A stretch of DNA of 64,000 nucleotides from Megasphaera paucivorans (GCF_900103535.1 NZ_FNHQ01000009.1:37730-101729), one strand, 5' to 3'. Shown: positions 9,174-16,535, counted from the first letter of the stretch. Numbers and translations are program-made. The notes: generated by a model from the sequence alone, not told the origin.

Positions 9174-10262
9174 TTAGAACTCCCTCTCCATAATTGCATT
9201 TGCAGCTTCTTCCCCACGTCCTTTTAAGGCCAATAAATCCAAACAAACTTGAATTGGTGATGCCACTATAAGTTGATTTATATTACGCACATTCAACATT
9301 GTACATGGGTCATAAGGCACAATTATTGAAACATTTGAACCGCTAGTGACCTGCTTGCAATCCAATGACAAAACTGCTTCTTGTAAATCCTGATAAGGTA
9401 TATACACATGAACTTTATTATATCTGACCGTAGGAGAATATCTCACCGCTCCAGAAAATCCTGTAACTGCATACTCTATCCCCGTCTTTTCTTTCAACTG
9501 AATGAGCTTTTGTTCAAATTCTTGAACAGAGTATTTAGTATAGTATTCATAAGTCATATTAGGTTTCGAATTATAAATTTGTGCCCACTCAGTAATTATC
9601 TCTTTAGGTTTAGCAACAAAAAAACCATCTTCATCGCTTGCTATATATTCTTTTTCTTCCAAATATCTTTTAATATTAGCAACCTGTCCAATACTTGACT
9701 TGGAATAATCTGACAATTCCTTCATTTTCCACCTTCTATTAGGCGTCTGGAGTAACTGTCTTAAAATTACACTCGACTTTACAGCTCGCCTTTCAAAAAT
9801 TGACGTATTTTTCCCTTTACTCTCTCTATATTTATTGGGTTTTCCTTCTACACGAATATATATCCCATCATATATTATCAGACAATTTCCAGATAGATCA
9901 ATGAAGCCCATCCCAAACTCCTCGCATATCTTACTAGATGCTGGAGAAATATAGGGAGCTGCAAGTAAATAATAAGGCTTTTCATCTTCATTATTTACTT
10001 GCATTTGCTCCTTTAATGAAAGTAATTGCGCTGCGGCCTTCCTAATATATTTAGGCTCTCCATTGCTTTTTACTTCGCATATTATCCTTAAGCTTCTAAC
10101 GTCATTAACATTAGCAATAGCCTGAATATCATAAGCTTGATGTTGGCTAGTAAATACTTGTACATCGTTTAAAATAGGTACACACTCTAGCACTCTGAGC
10201 AATTCTTCCTGAATTAAGAATTCAATTTGCATACCATCTAATCTATTTATTTCATTTTTCAT
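9174..10262 (-). CDS. AbiEi-like antitoxin/regulator with possible PD-(D/E)xK core
   Basis: 362 residues from the ATG at 10262, which sits 9 bases after AAAGGCG; the ATG at 10283 lacks a good site. Residues 1-140 look like a restriction-endonuclease fold: D45 (AYDIQA), E63-x-K65 (ICEVKSNG) and Q79 in the next helix match the PD-(D/E)xK spacing. Residues about 150-205 form a winged helix (LRQLLQTPNRRWKMKELSDY ending with IKRYLEEKEYI), the usual AbiEi DNA-binding part. The C-terminal 150 residues resemble the AbiEi dimer/antitoxin domain. It precedes the toxin by 2 bases, as in AbiEi-AbiEii operons. Whether the nuclease-like site is active cannot be told from sequence. Confidence 0.72.
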   Translation of the reverse strand: MKNEINRLDGMQIEFLIQEELLRVLECVPILNDVQVFTSQHQAYDIQAIANVNDVRSLRIICEVKSNGEPKYIRKAAAQLLSLKEQMQVNNEDEKPYYLLAAPYISPASSKICEEFGMGFIDLSGNCLIIYDGIYIRVEGKPNKYRESKGKNTSIFERRAVKSSVILRQLLQTPNRRWKMKELSDYSKSSIGQVANIKRYLEEKEYIASDEDGFFVAKPKEIITEWAQIYNSKPNMTYEYYTKYSVQEFEQKLIQLKEKTGIEYAVTGFSGAVRYSPTVRYNKVHVYIPYQDLQEAVLSLDCKQVTSGSNVSIIVPYDPCTMLNVRNINQLIVASPIQVCLDLLALKGRGEEAANAIMEREF

Positions 10263-10274
10263 CCAAATCACGCC

Positions 10275-10384
10275 TTTCACCATTCCGGTGAAATAATTAT
10301 ATCAAGTGAAATTGTTTTTTGCAAGACAATTTCACCTATAAGTCTATTTTCACCATTGCGATGAAAATAGACTTATAGGTGAAA
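10275..10384. promoter_or_regulatory. Nested palindromic operator region of the AbiE-like pair
   Basis: Three successive inverted repeats share the half-site TTTCACC/GGTGAAA. The first is 10275-10281 with 10287-10293, a 7-bp pair with 5-base spacer at the start codon. The second is GTGAAATTGT (10306-10315) with ACAATTTCAC (10326-10335), a perfect 10-bp pair. The third is a perfect 23-bp pair, 10330-10352 with 10362-10384, around a 9-base spacer. Known AbiEi antitoxins repress their own promoter by binding inverted repeats, so this is most likely the autoregulatory operator. The length of the outer palindrome is unusual. Confidence 0.65.
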
Positions 10385-10437
10385 ATTATACCCTATCACC
10401 AAAATATACAGTTTCCCCTTCAAAGGTAAAACAGCCG

Positions 10438-10463
10438 AGTAATATTTTTTAGAAAATATTACT
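10438..10463. repeat. Perfect 11-bp inverted repeat
   Basis: AGTAATATTTT and AAAATATTACT flank the loop TTAG. It lies in the 345-base gap between the AbiE-like pair and the coiled-coil gene. No run of T follows the stem, so a terminator is unlikely. The remainder of this gap shows nothing else apart from the terminator at 10552-10577 and the operators. Confidence 0.5.
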
Positions 10464-10551
10464 AAACCACACCTGCAGTGCCAGCTTGTTATGGGTTAAC
10501 CTTTTTAAAACTCAGATTCAGGTTTTAATCCAAAGTTTTGAAGCAAATAAA

Positions 10552-10577
10552 AAGATCTGTCATATGCGGCAGATCTT
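10552..10577 (-). terminator. Intrinsic terminator after the coiled-coil gene
   Basis: Stem AAGATCTG/CAGATCTT (8 bp) with a 10-base loop. Reading the minus strand, it is followed by TTTTTAT. It lies 31 bases beyond the stop of the minus-strand coiled-coil gene and probably ends the par-rep-ardC transcription unit. Confidence 0.7.
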
Positions 10578-10607
10578 CTTTCTGCATTTATTTGAAATAT
10601 CTATCCA

Positions 10608-11624
10608 TCACAAAGATCGTTCCCGTTCATGTTCCTGACTACGCACATTCCCCTTTGATTCAATACGGAGAAGTACTTTCCTTGGCTTTTTAATATTACT
10701 TTCATTATCAGAAACCTTATCTTGGACGGATGCCACGGTTCTTCCTTTCTCTGGCTCATTTATGCGTTGAACAGCCGACTGCTGTTGTTCTGCGGTCTGC
10801 AATTTTTCCTGCTGCTCCTTTTCTACAGCCTGCCGTCTCTTTTCTAATGGTGAAAGATTTAAAACTTCTTCTTTCTTCGACTGAAGATATTGGATTCCCT
10901 TGTCAAAAATGGATGAAGTCTTTTGAATCGCCTGATCCATCATGCTATAGGCTTTATCCCGAACTGCCGTTTTTATTTTGTCTGGCATTTCCTGAATACC
11001 AGTATAAACCTGCTTTACCTGTTCACGTGCCTCTTTCCACAGAGCAGCCGCGATAACCGGCTTTTGCCAATGAATACTTTCACGAAGGTTTTCTGTATCA
11101 GAAATAAACGTTTTGCCTTTTGCCATTAAATCTCGCAGATTCTCTGGCGAACTACCTTTTGTCTGTTCCTGCATCCGCTCAATAATATGCTTGATTTGCT
11201 CCATTTCCCGCTGCACTTGCCGCTCACGCTCCACGAGTTTTTCATATTCCGTTTGCAGAAAAATACTGGCTTGCTGAAAGGAATCTACTGTTTTATCCGA
11301 GGCAGTCATAATATCCTGCTCAGAGCTTGTTTTCTCCTGTACGATCTGTAAATTCTGGAGATTTTCCTTAATAACCTCATGTTTCGGCTCATATTCTAGC
11401 CAAGTTTCCGGCGATGGTGCATATTCCTGTTCTGCCTGCGAAAACTGATCCATCTTTTCATACAAAGTATCAGAGGCCTTACCAATATCACGGCGCACGG
11501 GTTCCGGGGATTTATCCACCGTAGCCTGTACGCTTTTTTCCATATCCTGTTTTAGGTGAGTAGCAAGATTACCATAATTCTGCGCATCAGCTTCATCAAT
11601 CATCTGCCACAAATCCTTTTCCAT
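10608..11624 (-). CDS. Coiled-coil protein of unknown function (element backbone)
   Basis: 338 residues, not recognised as any named family. It is highly charged and rich in E, Q and K, with long heptad-like stretches (about 95-165 and 250-285), no signal peptide and no membrane segment. The middle (about 180-250) contains a patch of predicted helices with hydrophobic positions (WQKPVIAAALWKEAREQVKQ). It is the last gene of the parA-parB-rep-ardC series and is preceded by a GTCCATTATGGAC palindrome, which may give it separate control. The ATG at 11624 follows AAGGGAG. A role in DNA maintenance or transfer is a guess from location only. Confidence 0.6.
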   Translation of the reverse strand: MEKDLWQMIDEADAQNYGNLATHLKQDMEKSVQATVDKSPEPVRRDIGKASDTLYEKMDQFSQAEQEYAPSPETWLEYEPKHEVIKENLQNLQIVQEKTSSEQDIMTASDKTVDSFQQASIFLQTEYEKLVERERQVQREMEQIKHIIERMQEQTKGSSPENLRDLMAKGKTFISDTENLRESIHWQKPVIAAALWKEAREQVKQVYTGIQEMPDKIKTAVRDKAYSMMDQAIQKTSSIFDKGIQYLQSKKEEVLNLSPLEKRRQAVEKEQQEKLQTAEQQQSAVQRINEPEKGRTVASVQDKVSDNESNIKKPRKVLLRIESKGNVRSQEHERERSL

Positions 11625-11651
11625 AACAATTTTCTCCCTTCAAGTCCAAAA

Positions 11652-11671
11652 GGTGTCCATTATGGACCCCC
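11652..11671. promoter_or_regulatory. GTCCATTATGGAC palindrome, copy 1
   Basis: GGTGTCCATTATGGACCCCC, with the palindrome core at 11655-11667, lies between the ardC stop and the coiled-coil gene. The identical 20-base sequence recurs at 13125-13144, and a longer palindromic variant at 13247-13269. All lie in gaps of the same gene series, suggesting an operator or partition site for an element-encoded DNA-binding protein (inferred). Confidence 0.5.
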
Positions 11672-11674
11672 TAA

Positions 11675-12760
11675 TCATCGTGCCAATTCTGCCTGTTTTG
11701 ATTTATCCTTTATCGAAACTTGCAATTTTTGTTTCCGTTGCTGCCGTTTTTTCTTCTCCATTGCCCGATCCGCAATCTCCTGAAACGGCGATACCTTTGT
11801 CGATTTCTTGACCTCTTTACTAAGCAGTACTTCCTTGCCATTTTCCACCGCTTTTGATGCTACTTGTTCAATGCCTTTCAAAAGCATGTTCTTCTCAATG
11901 TAATCGGCCATTTCTTGTGCCTTAGAAGCTGCCCTATATAATTCATTGGGATCATCTTTTAAAACCTTTGCCCAAGACTGTAGATATGCGGCATGATTCT
12001 CATAATGCTTTTCATCAAATTTAATCCCATATTGCTGCTGCAAAAACGTAGAAGCAAGCTCTGCCCGTAATTCCTCTTTGGCATATTCACTTTTTTCAAA
12101 ATTGAACATGTCACGGTTCATCCGGGTAGAATGTCCTGTACTATGAGCGATTTCATGCGCACAAGTCGCATGAAAGCCATCCAGTGTCTTAAATTTTTCT
12201 CGCGGCAATACATGGATTTCATCTGTCGTAGGACTATAAAAATTCCGATTGTTCTGGTCAAATAAAATTTTTGCCTCACTGTTTTTTAGCATATTTTCCA
12301 TGTATTTATTCTTCTCATTCTCATCAATGGTCACAGAATATTCCGGAGGAACCCCTTCCATTTGCTGTGCATTAAATACCGTATAGTATTTAACTATGGG
12401 ACAATCTAAATCTTTCAATTTCTTCTCTTCTTCACCGGTTTCTTGATTTACTTCTTTGACCGTGACCGATTTCGACCAAAATTCAATATGTGTCCCTTTT
12501 TCGCCTTTTTTGACCTGCCAGCCTTTATCCTGCGCCTGTTTATACGTGCACCAGCGACTATCTGTATAACCTTTGTCCTCTGCTGCGATCATCAGGCGCA
12601 TGCGATTGAGCCCTCGATAGGATGAACCAAGGGCCATATTATGCGCTGGTTTGCCAAAGTGTTCAGAATCCCAAAAGAATGGCTTTCCTGCCTCAATATC
12701 TTTTATTACTTTTTCCACAAGAGCATTCCGCTGCTCTTGCACATGCTCTGGTAACGCCAT
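11675..12760 (-). CDS. ardC: ArdC-like antirestriction protein with zincin metallopeptidase domain
   Basis: 361 residues. The N-terminal half (about 10-135) is the ArdC ssDNA-binding domain: W30, the GSSYRGLNRMRL segment, W70/W81 and KGEKGTHIEFW. The C-terminal half is a zincin-like metallopeptidase with HEIAH at 202-206 and the downstream EELRAELAS helix carrying a third ligand. ArdC-type proteins are carried by conjugative plasmids and protect incoming DNA from restriction; some bind single-stranded DNA and travel with it. It follows two small genes and its ATG overlaps a purine-rich site (GGGGATGAGGAT). A C-terminal basic tail of about 60 residues is plasmid-specific. Confidence 0.87.
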   Translation of the reverse strand: MALPEHVQEQRNALVEKVIKDIEAGKPFFWDSEHFGKPAHNMALGSSYRGLNRMRLMIAAEDKGYTDSRWCTYKQAQDKGWQVKKGEKGTHIEFWSKSVTVKEVNQETGEEEKKLKDLDCPIVKYYTVFNAQQMEGVPPEYSVTIDENEKNKYMENMLKNSEAKILFDQNNRNFYSPTTDEIHVLPREKFKTLDGFHATCAHEIAHSTGHSTRMNRDMFNFEKSEYAKEELRAELASTFLQQQYGIKFDEKHYENHAAYLQSWAKVLKDDPNELYRAASKAQEMADYIEKNMLLKGIEQVASKAVENGKEVLLSKEVKKSTKVSPFQEIADRAMEKKKRQQRKQKLQVSIKDKSKQAELAR

Positions 12761-12771
12761 ATCCTCATCCC

Positions 12772-12888
12772 CTAACGTTTTGCGTTTTCCTCATCGGATT
12801 CTTGCGCCAATTCTGCTTGCTCTTCCTCGGTCAACACTTGTTCATTTAGCTCCATTCCGTAATCTTCCATCGATTTTTCCGCCTTCAT
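12772..12888 (-). CDS. Small acidic protein of 38 residues
   Basis: A short reading frame, MKAEKSMEDYGMELNEQVLT and an acidic tail ending EENAKR. It has a strong Shine-Dalgarno (AGGAGGTGAAGTGCG before ATG), and its start overlaps the stop of the preceding small gene in an ATGA arrangement; ardC begins 11 bases after its stop. The strong signals argue that it is translated. No family is recognised; it could be a small regulator or only a coupling peptide for ardC. Confidence 0.6.
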   Translation of the reverse strand: MKAEKSMEDYGMELNEQVLTEEEQAELAQESDEENAKR

Positions 12889-13061
12889 CGCACTTCACCT
12901 CCTGCTTTTGGTATCTTTTTTATTACAATTTCGACCTTTTCCTCATCAAATTTCAAACTCAAAACATAGGCATTATCATACCAAATAAGTTCGTTATCCT
13001 TGAATACGCCTCGATTGGTCGATATAATTCTTCTCCCATTTTCAATAAACTCCACCCTCAT
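12885..13061 (-). CDS. Small protein of 58 residues
   Basis: The frame reads MRVEFIENGRRIISTNRGVF and ends KKIPKAGGEVR. The pattern of alternating strands suggests a small beta-rich protein. Its 3' end holds the ribosome-binding site of the next small gene and overlaps it by 4 bases, so both are probably real and coupled to ardC. No obvious Shine-Dalgarno precedes its own ATG except AAGGATGTGG. Function unknown. Confidence 0.5.
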   Translation of the reverse strand: MRVEFIENGRRIISTNRGVFKDNELIWYDNAYVLSLKFDEEKVEIVIKKIPKAGGEVR

Positions 13062-13124
13062 TCAATCCACATCCTTGACCAGCACATTGATTTTCCCCAT
13101 AAAAAATTATTACAAGCCGAATCG

Positions 13125-13144
13125 GGTGTCCATTATGGACCCCC
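13125..13144. promoter_or_regulatory. GTCCATTATGGAC palindrome, copy 2
   Basis: The sequence is identical over 20 bases to copy 1 at 11652. Here it lies 64 bases upstream of the 58-residue small gene that starts the ardC cluster, and is flanked by CGAATCG on both sides (13119-13125 and a second copy just beyond). Confidence 0.5.
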
Positions 13145-13171
13145 AAACGAATCGACGTATCCTAAGAAGCA

Positions 13172-13211
13172 GGGGCAAAATCGGTCGTTTTTATACGACA
13201 ATGCTGGCCCC
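13172..13211. repeat. Nested inverted repeats in the rep-ardC gap
   Basis: GGGGC (13172-13176) pairs with GCCCC (13207-13211), and inside it GTCGT (13184-13188) pairs with ACGAC (13195-13199). No T-run follows on either strand. It lies downstream of the replication gene, between two GTCCATWATGGAC palindromes. It could be part of an origin or a leader structure; nothing proves either. Confidence 0.4.
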
Positions 13212-13246
13212 ACCTACCCCAAGATTAAATTTGCCTACAGTCAGTC

Positions 13247-13269
13247 AAGGTGTCCATAATGGACACCTT
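13247..13269. promoter_or_regulatory. GTCCATAATGGAC palindrome, copy 3 (perfect 23-bp palindrome)
   Basis: AAGGTGTCCAT and ATGGACACCTT are perfect 11-bp arms around one central A. It lies 14 bases after the rep stop. Its core differs from copies 1 and 2 only by A instead of T at the centre, and its outer arms are symmetrical, making it the best-formed member of the set. Confidence 0.55.
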
Positions 13270-13282
13270 AAATTCCAGACAT

Positions 13283-14482
13283 TCACACCGGACTCTTTTC
13301 ATCCTGCTCTTTTTTATATTTTGCAAGAAAAGCGTGAAATGGACTATTTTCAGGAATTTCAAATTGATTGGCTTCCTCTTCTGCTTCTCGTTCCAGAGCA
13401 GCTATTTGTTGCCGTTCTATCTCCGCCATTTTTTCTCGCATAGCAGCTTTCTTTTCCTCCTGAAGCTGTTTAAACGCAGCTGGAGCATCAACATATCCTT
13501 CCCGCAACGCCATATGCAGCCAACCTGCAGGATTATTTATCTTCCCCTTTTGCAATGCCTTTTTCAAAAGTTCCCATTGCTGTTCAACTGCCTCAAGACC
13601 GTATTCAGCAATAAATTTCTTTGCAGTAGCAAGCGTAATACCATAACTTGGCATTACAAAAAGTAAGCGATCCAGTGAATTTTTTATGTTAACCATATCT
13701 CCAACAACAGTTTCCTCATTCCTGTTTGTTGTTGTTTTTTCTGAGAATTCTCTGTTGTTATTCTCTGGTATTGGTGAGGACAGATTGTTCGATTCCATAG
13801 GGACAAAATGACCGGATGGATTTGGACAACTTGTCCCTATGAAACGGTCATTTTGGGCATTCTCCGCCAAAGGACCCGACAAGCCTTGAATTTCCTCATA
13901 AGGACAATTTGTCTCTATGGATTGGTCACCAACGGAAGCATCTCCCACAGTATCCGCGAGCCCTTGATTTTCCTCATGTGGACATTTTGTCCCTATGGAC
14001 TGGTCACTAACAGCAGCATCGCCCATAGTACCTGCGAACCCTTGATTTTCTTCATGTGGACATTTTGTCCCTATGGACTGGTCACTAACGGCAGCATCAT
14101 TTTCTCCTGATACATCTGGCTCTGATTCTTCATGATTTTTCGTTTCCGGCTCCTCCTTTTCTAGCCCTTCCAACGCAAGATAATCAATCGTGTACCACTT
14201 TGTGCGATCATAGCCTTTTTGATTGTAGTTGCCAGAAATAACCAATTTTTGCTTCTCTAAGTTGGAAATCGTCCGCGATAAAGTCTTCTGTGACCAAAAC
14301 GGAAATTGCTTTGACCAGTCCGCCATGGTGTTATACACCCATTGCCGACCATCGATAATATTTTTACTGCGGTCCACCCAATAATGCAGTTGCTGTATAA
14401 AAAGCGCTTCATTCAAGCCGATTTTTACTGCAAGGCTGGGCAGGCACATCAAAGGAACCTCATTGATCAATAATTTACTCAT
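13283..14482 (-). CDS. Plasmid-type replication initiator, DnaD/RepA_N-like winged helix
   Basis: 399 residues. The N-terminal 120 (LLINEVPLMCLPSLAVKIGL, then FIQQLHYWVDRS, QFPFWSQKTLSRTISNLEKQ and DRTKWYTIDY) form the winged-helix domain of Firmicute plasmid and phage replication proteins. Residues about 125-225 are tandem units of 26 residues (DAAVSDQSIGTKCPHEENQG and variants) encoded by 78-bp DNA repeats. The C-terminal part (about 265-325) is DnaD-like (INNPAGWLHMALREGYVDAP) followed by a coiled coil. It lies behind parA and parB. A replication role is inferred from domain layout and neighbours; primosome-loading or regulatory roles are possible. Confidence 0.7.
   Translation of the reverse strand: MSKLLINEVPLMCLPSLAVKIGLNEALFIQQLHYWVDRSKNIIDGRQWVYNTMADWSKQFPFWSQKTLSRTISNLEKQKLVISGNYNQKGYDRTKWYTIDYLALEGLEKEEPETKNHEESEPDVSGENDAAVSDQSIGTKCPHEENQGFAGTMGDAAVSDQSIGTKCPHEENQGLADTVGDASVGDQSIETNCPYEEIQGLSGPLAENAQNDRFIGTSCPNPSGHFVPMESNNLSSPIPENNNREFSEKTTTNRNEETVVGDMVNIKNSLDRLLFVMPSYGITLATAKKFIAEYGLEAVEQQWELLKKALQKGKINNPAGWLHMALREGYVDAPAAFKQLQEEKKAAMREKMAEIERQQIAALEREAEEEANQFEIPENSPFHAFLAKYKKEQDEKSPV
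13805..14116. repeat. Four tandem 78-bp repeats inside the replication gene
   Basis: Units begin at about 13805, 13883, 13961 and 14039, spaced exactly 78 bases. The last two are nearly identical, the third has about ten changes and the first is degenerate. Each carries a core like CATTTTGTCCCTATGGACTG. The same core appears inverted at 13795-13810. They keep the reading frame (26 residues each) and resemble in-gene iterons of RepA_N plasmids. Confidence 0.75.
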
Positions 14483-14509
14483 TTTCTTCGCTCTCCCAAC
14501 TGCAGATCA

Positions 14510-15727
14510 TTAATTTTTCATGGTATTTGCGACTTGAAAGTTTTTCGAATGCTCACAGGGCCGATCACAATCATCACAACATTCTTTGCATCGTTCCGGG
14601 CAATGAGATTCATCTAAATAAGCCAAAACATCTTTTATAACCTTGATACGTGCCTGCCACTCCTGACACTCTTCTTCTGTTTTATCAGCAGTTTCTACGG
14701 AAAACCGTTGCTCGGCGTCTTTTAATTTTTCAACGATTTCTTTCTGAAACCACATTTTCGCAGCAGTATCTTTATCTGTCGCTTCTTGCTTTTGCACAGG
14801 TGGTACAACCTCATCAGTAGAATTAACACCGTCATTGCTTATATTTTTATCTGTATTATTTTTTCGCGTTTGATCGAACAGTTTTGTCTGCCCCTCATCC
14901 TCTAATTCACATTCTGTCGGGCTCTCTTTTACAACAGGAATAGTGTCATTTTTAGGCACAACGATTTTTTTCTTTTCCTCTTTTACCGCCTGTACCGTAA
15001 CTTCTTCGCCCCGATCCTTAATTGCCTCAATTACTAAATTTTGTTCTTCTTTATCCATGCTTGCGAGTTCTGCTGCAGCCGTGGCTGTAATATTTCCTGA
15101 ATCAATCTCCACCTTAACTTCCTCTGAAACCTTCCGAATCGCTTCTTTACGCTGCAAGGAAGTCTCCGAAATGCCAAGGATATTGGCAAAATAAGGCCTA
15201 AACTTACCATCAATATTTCCAGCCGCTTTCTGATAATCATAAAGTTTCTTGATAATGGGTTTAATCAATGCAATTTCATCCGCTTCCTGCGAAGGTGTCA
15301 GATTTCTGCGCTGCCCTTTATTCGGAAACACGATATTCAACGTTTCCATTTCATCATCTGTTATGGCATCCTCAAAATCATTGATGATTTCCCGTGTAAT
15401 GGTCGGAACCATCGGATCATCTATCAGTCCCTGTTCCAAGCGATACAGCTGTGCCAAGCGGCGGCGATGGCCGCTGGTAATCATAAATCGGCCATCCTCC
15501 ATCGTCTTTAAAATAATGGGCTCTATATTATGAGTAAGCTGGATCATCATCGCCAGTTCTTCAATATTATCCAAACTATACTTTTCATTTTTAGGATTCG
15601 GCACCAATTCATGAACGTCTCGCATGATGATTTCTTCCGTAGTGTTAAGTTCCTTACCGCTGCTCTGTCCTGGCTGAGAATTTTTATTTAAAAGCTTGGC
15701 AATTAAGCTTGCTGACTGTTTTTTCAT
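14510..15727 (-). CDS. parB: ParB-like chromosome/plasmid partition protein
   Basis: 405 residues. The ParB/Sulfiredoxin-type N-terminal domain is clear: VPNPKNEKYSLDNIEELAMM, then IEPIILK and the nucleotide-pocket motif SGHRRRLAQLYRL (about 90-102). A helix-turn-helix region follows (about 185-215, including ANILGISETSLQRK). The C-terminal part is acidic and ends with a cysteine-rich cluster (HCPERCKECCDDCDRPC) that could bind metal and is not a standard ParB feature. It follows parA by 4 bases. ParB binds centromere-like sites, and the GTCCATWATGGAC palindromes nearby are candidates. Confidence 0.85.
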   Translation of the reverse strand: MKKQSASLIAKLLNKNSQPGQSSGKELNTTEEIIMRDVHELVPNPKNEKYSLDNIEELAMMIQLTHNIEPIILKTMEDGRFMITSGHRRRLAQLYRLEQGLIDDPMVPTITREIINDFEDAITDDEMETLNIVFPNKGQRRNLTPSQEADEIALIKPIIKKLYDYQKAAGNIDGKFRPYFANILGISETSLQRKEAIRKVSEEVKVEIDSGNITATAAAELASMDKEEQNLVIEAIKDRGEEVTVQAVKEEKKKIVVPKNDTIPVVKESPTECELEDEGQTKLFDQTRKNNTDKNISNDGVNSTDEVVPPVQKQEATDKDTAAKMWFQKEIVEKLKDAEQRFSVETADKTEEECQEWQARIKVIKDVLAYLDESHCPERCKECCDDCDRPCEHSKNFQVANTMKN

Positions 15728-15731
15728 GATT

Positions 15732-16481
15732 TTATTCCCCCGCTAAAAGTTCTTTGAAAAACTGTACAAGATCCCGCGCAAAGCCACAATTAGGCGAATA
15801 CTCAAAAATAGATTTTTTTTCTTCTGCCGATGCTTCCAGCTTATCTTTTGTGTAACGAATTCTGGTGCGAAATAAGGGAAACTGACTTCCTAATAGCTCA
15901 ATGCAACGGAACCCATGCGGGGTAGAAGAAAATTTATTGAGAAGGCAACCACGAAACCGCAGGGCAGGATTATATTCTTTAATTGCTTCTATATAGTCGG
16001 CCATCTGCGCAACGCCGCGAATGCCATAAATATCCGGTGTTGTCACAATAATGACTTCATCACTGGCTACCAAAGCATTGATAACGGAGGCATTAATTGT
16101 CGGAGGATTATCGATAAGACATACATCATAATTTGCAGCAACCTTTTCCAATGATTCTTTTAAAATAGTCTGTTGCACAATCTCCTCATCTTTTATGACG
16201 GCCACATTGGCATCTAGTAAAGCAGCACCGCTGGCAACAATGTCAATGTTCGAATAGCGCGTAGGCTGGATAACATCCTGAATCTCTGCCTTACCTAGCA
16301 AGATATCTGCTAATGATTTTTCTGGATCTGCATCAAAGAACTGTGAATCATTCCCCTGATCGTCATTATCTATGACCAATACTCTTAAATCGCAGCTTTC
16401 TGCTATGGCATACGCCATATTAACGGTAATCGTTGTTTTGCCAACGCCGCCTTTTTTGTTGATGAACGAAAATGTTTTCAT
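15732..16481 (-). CDS. parA: ParA partition ATPase
   Basis: 249 residues. The deviant Walker A motif KKGGVGKTT (about 9-17) with the upstream lysine, the Walker A' segment VLVIDNDDQGNDSQF and the CLIDNPPTINASVINAL strand define ParA/Soj-type partition ATPases. These move plasmid copies over the nucleoid together with ParB. There is no N-terminal DNA-binding extension, so autoregulation would need another protein. The ATG at 16481 follows AAAGGACTTG, and the upstream region carries an 8-bp inverted repeat and a divergent short transcript candidate. Confidence 0.93.
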   Translation of the reverse strand: MKTFSFINKKGGVGKTTITVNMAYAIAESCDLRVLVIDNDDQGNDSQFFDADPEKSLADILLGKAEIQDVIQPTRYSNIDIVASGAALLDANVAVIKDEEIVQQTILKESLEKVAANYDVCLIDNPPTINASVINALVASDEVIIVTTPDIYGIRGVAQMADYIEAIKEYNPALRFRGCLLNKFSSTPHGFRCIELLGSQFPLFRTRIRYTKDKLEASAEEKKSIFEYSPNCGFARDLVQFFKELLAGE

Positions 16482-16495
16482 AAATTTTCAAGTCC

Positions 16496-16529
16496 TTTCG
16501 CTTAACTTTTCTATACAAATCAAGCGAAA
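16496..16529. promoter_or_regulatory. Inverted repeat in the parA promoter region
   Basis: TTTCGCTT (16496-16503) and AAGCGAAA (16522-16529) form a perfect 8-bp pair with an 18-base spacer, directly upstream of the parA ribosome-binding site. Position suggests an operator for the par operon or a centromere-like site. Confidence 0.45.
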
Positions 16530-16535
16530 ATCTGC

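Noticed and set aside
10438..10463. Terminator in the AbiE-coiled-coil gap
   Set aside because: The stem is perfect but neither strand has a T-run after it, and no gene ends at the correct distance.
13062..13105. Twelve-codon frame MGKINVLVKDVD ahead of the 58-residue gene
   Set aside because: No ribosome-binding site and too short to judge; it may be a remnant or chance.
13805..14116. Regularly spaced repeats as a possible CRISPR array
   Set aside because: The units are contiguous 78-bp tandem repeats without unique spacers, they keep a reading frame in the replication gene, and no cas genes are near.
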